This document shows, in pieces, positions 1 to 5,539 of a stretch of 8,404 nt of DNA (position 1 is its first letter; each line of letters begins with the position of its first letter). This DNA comes from Treponema sp. Its GTDB lineage: Bacteria; Spirochaetota; Spirochaetia; Treponematales; Treponemataceae. The stretch covers positions 1 to 8,404 of the forward strand of contig JAILNT010000210.1 of assembly GCA_024691265.1 (NCBI GenBank), written 5' to 3'. The notes beneath the pieces were generated by a model. The model was not told where the DNA came from, made no database searches, and saw only the letters and a program-made list of their open reading frames with translations. Made by a program: the position numbers and the translations under genes.

Positions 1-1
1 C

Positions 2-724
2 ATTAAGTTTTCAGACTTTCGAGATATTTGTAATAATATTTTATCAAATATTACTTTTAAATATGCTTATGATTGTTCATTTTATGTACCTATATATGAA
101 ATCTATGAATATAACTACAAAGCTTCTCCTGTAAACATTGAAATGAAAAAACTTTCATCTTCTTTATTTTGTTCAAAAGAACCTGTAAAAAATACGATTT
201 GGAATGCTGTTATGGGAGATTCAAGAGATAAGTTTTTTAACGGTTATGAAACTTATCTTTCTGTATATAACCTTATGCAGTTTTGTAATAGGCTTAGTGT
301 TTTAGAAGACCTTGAGCCTTGTTATACAGTTTGTGGCGAAAAGGATATAAATAAATGGAGTGATGCTATATGCAATTTTTGTGATATAGATGTTTTTAGC
401 GATTACCTTACATTTATGAGAAATGACAGTATGGCTTATAATTGTTTTAGCTGTGATGAAAAAGCTAATGGCTACAGAATACCTTCTTTAATTGAACTAA
501 GGGAAATCATAAAAAATAATGATAACAACTTTGATAAAAACATGAAGTTTTTTCATATTGATTCTTGTGAAAATCCTTTTACTGATTTGAAAAGTCTTTT
601 TGCCTATTCAAAATCCATAAAAGATTTAAAAAGTAAGCTAGATGAAAAAGCAGCTAAAAAAGGTTATTGTGAAGATACATTTGAAGCAAATGAATCATTT
701 TTCTTTATAGTTTGTTCTATATAA
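2..724 (+). CDS. SUMF1/formylglycine-generating-enzyme-like protein, degenerate, 5' end outside window
   Basis: The frame is open from base 2 to the TAA at 722-724, giving 240 residues with no start inside the window. The first internal ATG (143) is preceded by 47 sense codons, so it is probably not the start. Numbering from the window edge, F56-G72 (FCSKEPV..-W-..VMG), residues 95-110 (CNRLS..E.L.PCYTV) and 155-161 (ANGYRIP) match blocks of the FGE-sulfatase (SUMF1) fold as found in treponeme proteins. After ANGYRIP the usual 'PTEAEWEYAARGG' is replaced by PSLIELREI, and the 'GNVWEW' core is absent. Only about 80 residues remain, ending in ESFFFIVCSI, which could be a decayed version of the terminal 'GFR(V/I)V' strand. 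No catalytic cysteine pair can be assigned, so enzyme activity is doubtful; a binding or structural role is an inference. The gene is visibly more AT-rich than purB. Confidence 0.6.
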   Translation: MKFSDFRDICNNILSNITFKYAYDCSFYVPIYEIYEYNYKASPVNIEMKKLSSSLFCSKEPVKNTIWNAVMGDSRDKFFNGYETYLSVYNLMQFCNRLSVLEDLEPCYTVCGEKDINKWSDAICNFCDIDVFSDYLTFMRNDSMAYNCFSCDEKANGYRIPSLIELREIIKNNDNNFDKNMKFFHIDSCENPFTDLKSLFAYSKSIKDLKSKLDEKAAKKGYCEDTFEANESFFFIVCSI

Positions 725-740
725 ATTATTTTATATTAGC

Positions 741-772
741 TTATAAAACATCTTACATCGTAAAGTTTATAA
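741..772 (+). other. Weak imperfect hairpin after the SUMF1-like gene
   Basis: TTAT(A)AAAC at 741-749 pairs with GTTTATAA at 765-772 with one bulged A. Inside, TTAC (753-756) pairs with GTAA (760-763) around a 3-base loop. The stem is nearly all A-T and no T-run follows it, so it is a poor intrinsic terminator. It may still help end the upstream transcript, or may be chance in AT-rich DNA. Confidence 0.2.
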
Positions 773-793
773 ATCTTTATAAAGAATTATAGT
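766..793 (+). promoter_or_regulatory. Possible sigma70 promoter of purB
   Basis: TTTATA (766-771), a 16-base spacer and TATAGT (788-793) give four and five matches to the -35 and -10 consensus. Transcription would start near base 800, leaving a leader of about 30 bases. No good Shine-Dalgarno sequence lies before the ATG at 830. A weaker alternative is TTGCTT (793-798)-N17-GATATT (816-821), which would make the mRNA nearly leaderless. Confidence 0.35.
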
Positions 794-829
794 TGCTTTT
801 TTATTGCGTTTTTGCGATATTGTTATTCC

Positions 830-2254
830 ATGGAAACACGTAACATATTTGAGAATATTTCATGTTTGGACCACCGTTATTCTCTTTCAGAGAAGGCGGT
901 TTTTGATGGATTGTCTAAGTATATTTCAGAACAGGCATCAGTTCGTTCATGTGCAAAATGTGAAGCAGCTCTTGTGAAAGCACATCTTGAAGTTAGGGGA
1001 CAACTTACAGATTCCATGGCAAAAACTTTGGACGATGTAGCTGAAAAGGTTGACCCAGAGGAAGTTTACAAGGAAGAAGAAAAAACTCAGCACAATATTC
1101 GTGCTCTTGTAAACGTAATGAAAAAGATGGTACCAGCAGAAGTTGCTCCATTAGTTCACCTTGGAGCTACTAGTGTTGATATTCTCGATACTGCACTTTC
1201 TATGCGAGTTCGTGATGCAGTGCAGAACGTTGTCCTTCCAGAATTAAAATCATTGGAAAAAAATCTTTGTACAATAGCTTCTCGTGAAAGCTCAACTCCA
1301 CAGGTAGGACGCACTCATGGACAGCATGCAATTCCAATTACATTTGGTTGGTCAGTTGCAGAATTTGTAAGCCGCCTTGGAAAATCAATTCTTCGTATCG
1401 AAGAACTTTCTAAGCAGCTAAAAGGAAAGCTTGCCGGCCCTGTAGGTTCTTATAATGGACCTTCAATGATTGTAAAAGACCCTGAAGATTTGGAAAGAAA
1501 ATATCTTGCATTTGTAGGACTTGAACCAAGTGAATATTCTAATCAGCTTGTAGAGCCAGAATATTTACTCCGCTTATTGTTAGAGCTTAATGTTGCATTT
1601 GGTATTATTGCAAATCTTGCAGATGACCTTCGTAATTTACAGCGTTCAGAAATTGGTGAAGTATTTGAATATTTCTCATCAACACAGGTTGGTTCTTCTA
1701 CAATGCCTCAAAAGCGTAACCCTTGGAATTCTGAACACGTAAAATCACTTTGGAAGGCTATGTGTCCACGTGTAATTACTTTCTATATGGATCAGATTTC
1801 AGAACACCAAAGAGACCTTACAAACTCTGCAAGCCAGCGTTTTATTTCTGATTATATTACAGGCTTTACAATGGGTGTTGCCCGTATGAATAAAGTTGTA
1901 TCAGGACTTCAGGCAGACCATGAAAATATGGCTCGTAATCTTGCTCAGGCAGGTGGAAAAGTAAAGGGTGGAGTTCTTGCAGAACCAGCTTATATCCTTC
2001 TTGGCGAAGCTGGAGTTTCAGATGGTCATGAAGTGATAAGAAAGATTACTCTTGAAGCAGAGCAGACAGGAAAAACATTCTTTGAGGTTTTAAAGACTCA
2101 TACAGATGCTTTCCAGAAAATTACAGACCAGCTTAAAAAGCTTGGTGTAAAAGATGCAGAAACATTCTTTGAAAATCCTGCTCGCTATCATGGTTTAGCA
2201 GATGTAAAATCTAAGCGTCTTGCAGAAAAATACATGGATTTAATGAATAAATAA
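830..2254 (+). CDS. purB: Adenylosuccinate lyase
   Basis: PurB cleaves fumarate from SAICAR and from adenylosuccinate, so it acts twice in purine synthesis; it is a cytosolic homotetramer of the fumarase/aspartase superfamily. From ATG 830 the protein has 474 residues. Visible sites: H88 in the TQHNIRA helix; GATSVDI (112-118); the RTHGQHA block (161-167) with the general-acid histidine H163; and the superfamily signature GSSTMPQKRNP (288-298), where S290 fits the catalytic serine of the mobile loop. The signature has Q294 where many bacterial enzymes have His. An in-frame TTG at 812 would add six residues (MRYCYS), but neither start has a clear ribosome binding site. I prefer ATG because METRNIFENISCLDHRYS looks like a natural N-terminus and TTG is a rare start. 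The gene appears monocistronic: promoter upstream, strong terminator 21 bases after the stop. Length and motifs look intact. Confidence 0.95.
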   Translation: METRNIFENISCLDHRYSLSEKAVFDGLSKYISEQASVRSCAKCEAALVKAHLEVRGQLTDSMAKTLDDVAEKVDPEEVYKEEEKTQHNIRALVNVMKKMVPAEVAPLVHLGATSVDILDTALSMRVRDAVQNVVLPELKSLEKNLCTIASRESSTPQVGRTHGQHAIPITFGWSVAEFVSRLGKSILRIEELSKQLKGKLAGPVGSYNGPSMIVKDPEDLERKYLAFVGLEPSEYSNQLVEPEYLLRLLLELNVAFGIIANLADDLRNLQRSEIGEVFEYFSSTQVGSSTMPQKRNPWNSEHVKSLWKAMCPRVITFYMDQISEHQRDLTNSASQRFISDYITGFTMGVARMNKVVSGLQADHENMARNLAQAGGKVKGGVLAEPAYILLGEAGVSDGHEVIRKITLEAEQTGKTFFEVLKTHTDAFQKITDQLKKLGVKDAETFFENPARYHGLADVKSKRLAEKYMDLMNK

Positions 2255-2275
2255 TTTATTTATTTTATGAATATA

Positions 2276-2314
2276 AGACCTTGTAGATTTTTATAATCTA
2301 TGAGGTCTTTTTTT
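2276..2314 (+). terminator. Rho-independent terminator of purB
   Basis: A 14-bp stem pairs 2276-2289 (AGACCTTGTAGATT) with 2295-2308 (AATCTATGAGGTCT), with two adjacent G-U pairs in RNA and a 5-base loop. It is followed by six T residues (2309-2314) and a further T-rich run. It sits 21 bases after the purB stop. Confidence 0.92.
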
Positions 2315-2371
2315 ATTTTTCTTTGTTTTTTATAAAATTTAATCTTGTGTTCAACTGTCCTTAGAGTGTAA

Positions 2372-2399
2372 TTGATATTATTTTTTATCAGACTATATC
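2372..2399 (+). promoter_or_regulatory. Candidate promoter of the M18 aminopeptidase gene
   Basis: TTGATA (2372-2377, five of six matches to -35), a 16-base spacer and TATATC (2394-2399, four of six matches to -10) lie in the 172 bases between the purB terminator and the peptidase start. Initiation near 2406 would give a leader of about 80 bases containing both inverted repeats at 2419-2469. TTGTGT (2345-2350)-N16-TGTAAT (2367-2372) is a second, weaker candidate. Confidence 0.35.
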
Positions 2400-2418
2400 T
2401 TTAATTAAAAAAAACTTC

Positions 2419-2439
2419 ACTAAAAACTCCCATTTTAGT
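2419..2439 (+). repeat. 7-bp inverted repeat in the peptidase leader
   Basis: ACTAAAA (2419-2425) and TTTTAGT (2433-2439) are perfect reverse complements around a 7-base spacer, ACTCCCA. The next dyad begins four bases later. It could fold in the mRNA leader or bind a protein. At this length and base composition it may be chance. Confidence 0.4.
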
Positions 2440-2442
2440 ATA

Positions 2443-2469
2443 TTGATTTATGAAAGATATATAAATCAA
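2443..2469 (+). promoter_or_regulatory. 9-bp dyad just before the peptidase ribosome binding site
   Basis: TTGATTTAT (2443-2451) and ATAAATCAA (2461-2469) are perfect reverse complements with a 9-base spacer. The right arm ends five bases before the Shine-Dalgarno AAAGG (2474-2478), so the site could be an operator or an mRNA hairpin affecting translation. A closely related dyad lies in the leader of the STAS gene (5468-5499). Confidence 0.5.
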
Positions 2470-2486
2470 AGGTAAAGGTTTTTAAT

Positions 2487-3842
2487 ATGAATGAAAAACT
2501 TATCGAAGACTATAAGTCTTTTTTGGACAACGGAAAAACAGAGCGTGAGTGTGTAAATCAGATTGTTGCACTTGCAGAAGCACATGGCTTTAAGAATCTT
2601 GAGAAGCTTGATTCTGTAAAAGCAGGTGATAAAGTTTATTATCAGAAGATGGGAAAAGCTATTGCTTTATTCACAGTGGGAACAGATGACCTTTCTAAGG
2701 GAATGAATATCCTTGGAGCTCATATAGATTCACCTCGCCTTGATGTTAAACAGAATCCTTTAATCGAAAAAGATTTTGTTTGCTATCTTAATACACACTA
2801 CTATGGTGGTATAAAAAAATACCAGTGGGTTACACTTCCTTTAGCCATTCATGGTGTTGTATGCAAAAAAGACGGTACAACAGTAAATATTTCTATTGGT
2901 GAAAAAGCTACTGACCCTGTATTCTGTATTTCTGATATCCTTCCTCATCTTGCACAGAAACAGATGAAAGAGGCTGCTTCTGATTTTATTTCAGGTGAAA
3001 GCCTTGACCTTATATTAGGTTCTGTTACACCTACAAAAAAGAATGATTCTGACGAAAAGAAAGATGAGAAAAAAGAAAAGGCTTCTAGCAAAAAAGCTAT
3101 ATTAAAGCTCTTGAAAGAGTGTTATGGAATTGAAGAAGCTGATTTTGCTTCTGCCGAACTTGAAATCGTTCCTGCTGGAAATGCTCGTGATTGTGGTCTT
3201 GACCGCTCTCTTATTCTCGGTTACGGACAAGATGACCGTTCTTGTGCTTATACATCTGCTCGTGCTCTTGTTGAAAGCGAAGCTGCTGCAAGAACAAATT
3301 GCTGTGTTTGTGTAGATAAAGAAGAAATTGGTAGTGTTGGTGCTACAGGTATGGCTTCTCACTTCTTTGAAAATGTTGTTGCTGAATTAGTTGCTCGTCT
3401 TGGTAACTATTCTGAACTTACAGTAAAAAGATGTCTTGCAAATAGTACAATGCTTTCAAGTGATGTTAGTGCTGCTTTCGACCCTCAGAATCCTGATTTG
3501 TTTGACAGAGATAATGTTTGCTATCTTGGTTCAGGTCTTGTATTCAATAAATACACAGGTTCAAGAGGAAAGTCTGGTTCAAGCGATGCATGTCCTGAGT
3601 TTATTGCAAAAATACGTTCTGTATTAGATACTCATAAAGTTGCTTTCCAGTTCTCTGAGCTTGGAAAAGTTGACCAGGGTGGCGGCGGAACAATAGCTTA
3701 CCTTGCTGCAAAATATGGAATGTATGTTGTAGATGCAGGTGTTCCCGTATTGAGCATGCATGCTCCATGGGAAATAACCGCAAAAGAAGATATTTATCAG
3801 GCTTATTGTGGTTATAAGGCATTCTTGACAATTAATGGCTAG
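2487..3842 (+). CDS. M18-family zinc aminopeptidase
   Basis: M18 enzymes (aminopeptidase I / aspartyl aminopeptidase group) remove N-terminal residues from peptides, usually as cytosolic tetrahedral dodecamers with two metal ions per site. The 451-residue protein carries the full ligand set: H79 in GAHIDSPRLDVK; D249 in GQDDR; E279 and E280 in DKEEIGSVG (catalytic base and metal ligand); D326 in SSDVSAA; and H425 in SMHAPWE. No signal peptide or membrane helix is seen. Residues 184-203 form a Lys/Glu/Asp-rich low-complexity stretch in the dimerisation region, between the two halves of the catalytic fold; it looks like a flexible surface loop. The start is supported by AAAGG (2474-2478), 8 bases before ATG. 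The gene stands alone, with a structured leader upstream and hairpins after it. Substrate preference cannot be read from the sequence. Confidence 0.93.
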   Translation: MNEKLIEDYKSFLDNGKTERECVNQIVALAEAHGFKNLEKLDSVKAGDKVYYQKMGKAIALFTVGTDDLSKGMNILGAHIDSPRLDVKQNPLIEKDFVCYLNTHYYGGIKKYQWVTLPLAIHGVVCKKDGTTVNISIGEKATDPVFCISDILPHLAQKQMKEAASDFISGESLDLILGSVTPTKKNDSDEKKDEKKEKASSKKAILKLLKECYGIEEADFASAELEIVPAGNARDCGLDRSLILGYGQDDRSCAYTSARALVESEAAARTNCCVCVDKEEIGSVGATGMASHFFENVVAELVARLGNYSELTVKRCLANSTMLSSDVSAAFDPQNPDLFDRDNVCYLGSGLVFNKYTGSRGKSGSSDACPEFIAKIRSVLDTHKVAFQFSELGKVDQGGGGTIAYLAAKYGMYVVDAGVPVLSMHAPWEITAKEDIYQAYCGYKAFLTING

Positions 3843-3847
3843 TAGAT

Positions 3848-3887
3848 AATAGCTTGTTGGAAGCTATTTTATCGTTTTGTAATTTTT
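3848..3887 (+). terminator. Likely terminator of the peptidase gene
   Basis: AATAGCTT (3848-3855) and AAGCTATT (3861-3868) form a perfect 8-bp stem with loop GTTGG, five bases after the stop codon. A T-rich tail follows (TTATCGTTTTGTAATTTTT). The stem is short and the T-run broken by A, C and G, so termination may be inefficient. The 3' arm is also the 5' arm of a longer hairpin (3857-3908). Confidence 0.55.
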
Positions 3888-3908
3888 ACAGAATAAAATG
3901 GCTTCCAA
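3857..3908. terminator. Long nested hairpin between convergent genes
   Basis: TTGGAAGCTATTTTAT (3857-3872) pairs with ATAAAATGGCTTCCAA (3893-3908): 16 bp with one G-U pair in the plus-strand RNA. The 20-base loop contains a second stem, TGTAA (3878-3882) with TTACA (3886-3890). It lies between the ends of the peptidase gene and trmJ, so it can form in both transcripts. No T-run flanks it on either strand, so it may act in mRNA 3'-end protection or by stalling rather than as a standard terminator. Confidence 0.55.
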
Positions 3909-3918
3909 TTAATATCTT

Positions 3919-4650
3919 TTAGTCAGAACTTTTGTTGATATTTCTATTAGCTAATCCAGAGGCTTTATGAAAAATCTTTTCAAGATATTGAGCTTCGCCT
4001 TCTGAAAGAGTAGAGCGGGAAAGAATATCTCTCCAGAATTTTTCCATGTCTTTTCTGCCGGTTTTACTGAAAAAGCCTATTTGCTGTAAGTCGTCGGTAA
4101 TAGAAGTTACTGTTTTATCAAGTCTTTCTAAAGCTATAGGAGTGTAGCCTGTCTGCTTGTTATTTTTTTCTCTGAACATATGATAACAAAGAATCTGTAC
4201 TGCATGAGAAAGATTTAATGATGCAAAATTATCATCAGAGGGAATTGTAACTCCCATTGTACATTCGTCAATTTCTTCGTCTGTAAGACCTGTCCTTTCA
4301 TTACCAAAAACTATTGCAACTTTCCCTGTTGATGCTTCAGAAGCATATTTTGCAAATTCTTCAGGAAGTAATAACTTTCCTTTTCTTTTTTTACCTTTAC
4401 GCCTTGTTGTTCCTGCTGAACAAACGCAATCGGCAGTAGCTTCTTTTACGCTGTCAAAAAATTCTGCATTTTCCCATATAGAAGCGGCATGAATTGCCAA
4501 AATTCTTACTTTAGTGTCATCTATCTCTTCTTTTTTGCCAACTATTCTAAGATGACTTATTCCATTGTTTGCCATAGCCCTGCAAGCAGCACCAACATTT
4601 CTGCTTTCTTCTGGGTGTGACAAAACTACGTATATGTTTGAAAGATTCAT
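3919..4650 (-). CDS. trmJ: TrmJ-type tRNA (cytidine/uridine-32) 2'-O-methyltransferase, SPOUT family
   Basis: TrmJ transfers a methyl group from S-adenosylmethionine to the 2'-OH of nucleotide 32 in the tRNA anticodon loop. The 243-residue protein has the three knot motifs of SpoU/TrmH methyltransferases: motif 1 RNVGAACRAMAN (17-28), with R24 as the likely catalytic arginine; motif 2 VFGNERTGLT (114-123); and motif 3 IPSDDNFASLNLSHAVQIL (136-154). The C-terminal region (about 174-230; ERLDKTV..LQQIGFF....F.R.ILSRSTLSEGEAQYLEKI) fits the TrmJ dimerisation extension, which favours TrmJ over TrmH or RlmB. Residues 83-92 (RRKGKKRKGK) form a basic patch that may contact RNA. Another TrmJ/LasT-like target site remains possible. 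The gene converges with the peptidase gene and diverges from the SDR gene. No Shine-Dalgarno sequence precedes the ATG; a TATAGT -10 element ends six bases before it. Confidence 0.85.
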   Translation of the reverse strand: MNLSNIYVVLSHPEESRNVGAACRAMANNGISHLRIVGKKEEIDDTKVRILAIHAASIWENAEFFDSVKEATADCVCSAGTTRRKGKKRKGKLLLPEEFAKYASEASTGKVAIVFGNERTGLTDEEIDECTMGVTIPSDDNFASLNLSHAVQILCYHMFREKNNKQTGYTPIALERLDKTVTSITDDLQQIGFFSKTGRKDMEKFWRDILSRSTLSEGEAQYLEKIFHKASGLANRNINKSSD

Positions 4651-4685
4651 GCAAACACTATACTAATTTTGCATGATTTGCACTA
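4647..4685. promoter_or_regulatory. Divergent trmJ/SDR promoter region with palindromic operator-like site
   Basis: TCATGCAAA (4647-4655) and TTTGCATGA (4668-4676) are a perfect 9-bp inverted repeat; their centres lie 21 bp apart, about two helical turns. A third copy of the half-site, TTTGCACTA (4677-4685), follows directly as a tandem repeat. The left arm covers the trmJ start codon. The trmJ -10 element TATAGT (minus strand, 4657-4662) lies in the 12-base spacer. The SDR -10-like TAGAAT (4684-4689) overlaps the end of the third copy. The layout suits a repressor controlling one or both genes. Confidence 0.5.
4657..4662 (-). promoter_or_regulatory. Candidate -10 element of trmJ
   Basis: On the minus strand this reads TATAGT, five of six matches to TATAAT. 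It ends six bases before the trmJ ATG, so transcription would begin at or next to the A of the start codon. No convincing -35 hexamer lies 16-18 bases upstream. Confidence 0.35.
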
Positions 4686-4689
4686 GAAT
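4684..4689 (+). promoter_or_regulatory. Candidate -10 element of the SDR gene
   Basis: TAGAAT (five of six matches to TATAAT) ends six bases before the SDR ATG at 4696, with only ATTTTT between. As for trmJ, this suggests a leaderless transcript. No good -35 element is seen at 16-18 bases, so the call is weak. Confidence 0.3.
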
Positions 4690-4695
4690 ATTTTT

Positions 4696-5424
4696 ATGGG
4701 TAGATTTTCTGGTAAAAAAGCTGTTGTCGTTGGTGGTACTGGTGATATAGGTTTAGCGATATGCAGAAGGCTTGTTGGAGAAGGTGCTTTTGTTACAGTT
4801 CATTGTAGTGCAAAATCTGAAAAATCAGAAAAAATACAAAAAGAATTTGGTAATAATGCAGAATTATTATATATGAATATTTCAGAAAATGATTTTGATG
4901 GTCTTGATAAAAGCTTATTGAAAGAAAAAGTTTCTGAAGCTGATATTCTTTGTGTTGTTATGGGACCTTTTGCTCAGAAAACTATCGAAGATACTTCTTT
5001 AAGTGATTGGAAAAAGTTTGCTTTACTTGATTATGCTCTTCCAGGTTTACTTTCTTCTTATGCTCTTCCTTATATGAAAAAGAAAATGTGGGGTAGGATA
5101 ATATTTTTTGGTGGTACCCGAACTTTTTCAATAAATGCATATAAAACAAATGCTGCTTATGCTGCTGCAAAAACAGGAGTTTCTGTAATTACAAAATCCA
5201 TTGCTGTTGAATGTGCTCCTTACAATATAACTTGTAATGCAATATTTCCAGGCTTTGTGGACAGTTAAAATATGAATTAGCAAACAAGAAATATTTTAAT
5301 AAATAAAACTCCTAATCACTGTCTTATAAAAGCTGAAGAAATAGCTGAAAGTCTGATTTTTTTAATTTCTGGTAATAATATCAATGGAGTACTGTTTAAT
5401 TTAGATTCTGGTTGGAATCCTTAA
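4696..5424 (+). pseudogene. Short-chain dehydrogenase/reductase (SDR), frame broken near the C-terminus
   Basis: SDRs are NAD(P)-dependent oxidoreductases with a Rossmann fold. The intact frame gives 190 residues to a TAA at 5266-5268: the nucleotide-binding VVGGTGDIG (11-19), the active-site YAAAK (Y155, K159), and NAIFPGFVDS at the end. SDRs normally run about 50 residues further. Those residues are present downstream in the same frame, from KTPNHCLIKAEE (from 5305) to NLDSGWNP and TAA at 5422-5424, matching the usual 'EEIA..v.FL.S....G..l.vDGGw' end. Between them this frame has two stops (TAA 5266, TAG 5278), but frame 5262-5303 reads QLKYELANKKYFNK, a natural linking helix. A one-base loss near 5260-5266 and a compensating indel near 5297-5304 explain this best. 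The usual catalytic Ser, 13 residues before the Tyr, is R142, flanked by T141 and T143. Substrate is unknown. Sequencing error in A-runs or real decay are both possible. Confidence 0.75.
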
Positions 5425-5430
5425 AGATAT

Positions 5431-5459
5431 TTGACTAATAATTTTTTTATGTATATGAT
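5431..5459 (+). promoter_or_regulatory. Sigma70-type promoter of the STAS gene
   Basis: TTGACT (5431-5436), a 17-base spacer and TATGAT (5454-5459) give five of six matches in both hexamers at ideal spacing, the best promoter in the window. Initiation near 5466 would put the leader hairpin (5468-5499) at the very 5' end of the mRNA. A perfect TATAAT at 5477-5482 could be a second -10 element, but lacks a good -35. Confidence 0.6.
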
Positions 5460-5467
5460 TTTTATAA

Positions 5468-5499
5468 AATCTGATTTATAATATACTATGAATCAGATT
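5468..5499 (+). promoter_or_regulatory. 13-bp hairpin/dyad in the STAS gene leader
   Basis: AATCTGATT (5468-5476) and AATCAGATT (5491-5499) are perfect reverse complements. Pairing continues inward through 5477-5480 with 5487-5490 (one G-U), giving a 13-bp stem with the six-base loop ATATAC. If transcription begins near 5466 the stem caps the 5' end, which could slow mRNA decay. Alternatively the dyad is an operator: it encloses the perfect TATAAT at 5477-5482. No T-run follows directly, so it is not a clear terminator or attenuator. Confidence 0.55.
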
Positions 5500-5539
5500 C
5501 GAATTGCTAGTTTTTTGATGAAATATTCCGAGGAGGCTT

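Noticed and set aside
775..784. CTTTATAAAG palindrome before purB as an operator
   Set aside because: A 10-base A/T palindrome is expected by chance here and no second copy or context supports it.
812..829. TTG at 812 as the purB start
   Set aside because: It adds six residues (MRYCYS) unlike the family N-terminus and has no better ribosome binding site than ATG 830.
3102..3362. Minus-strand open frame of 86 codons opposite the peptidase gene
   Set aside because: It lies entirely inside the M18 coding region, has no ribosome binding site and a low-complexity Thr/Ser/Asn-rich product; it mirrors the real gene.
5404..5419. GATTC/GAATC hairpin at the end of the SDR gene as a terminator
   Set aside because: The stem is only 5 bp, sits inside the coding tail and has no T-run after it.
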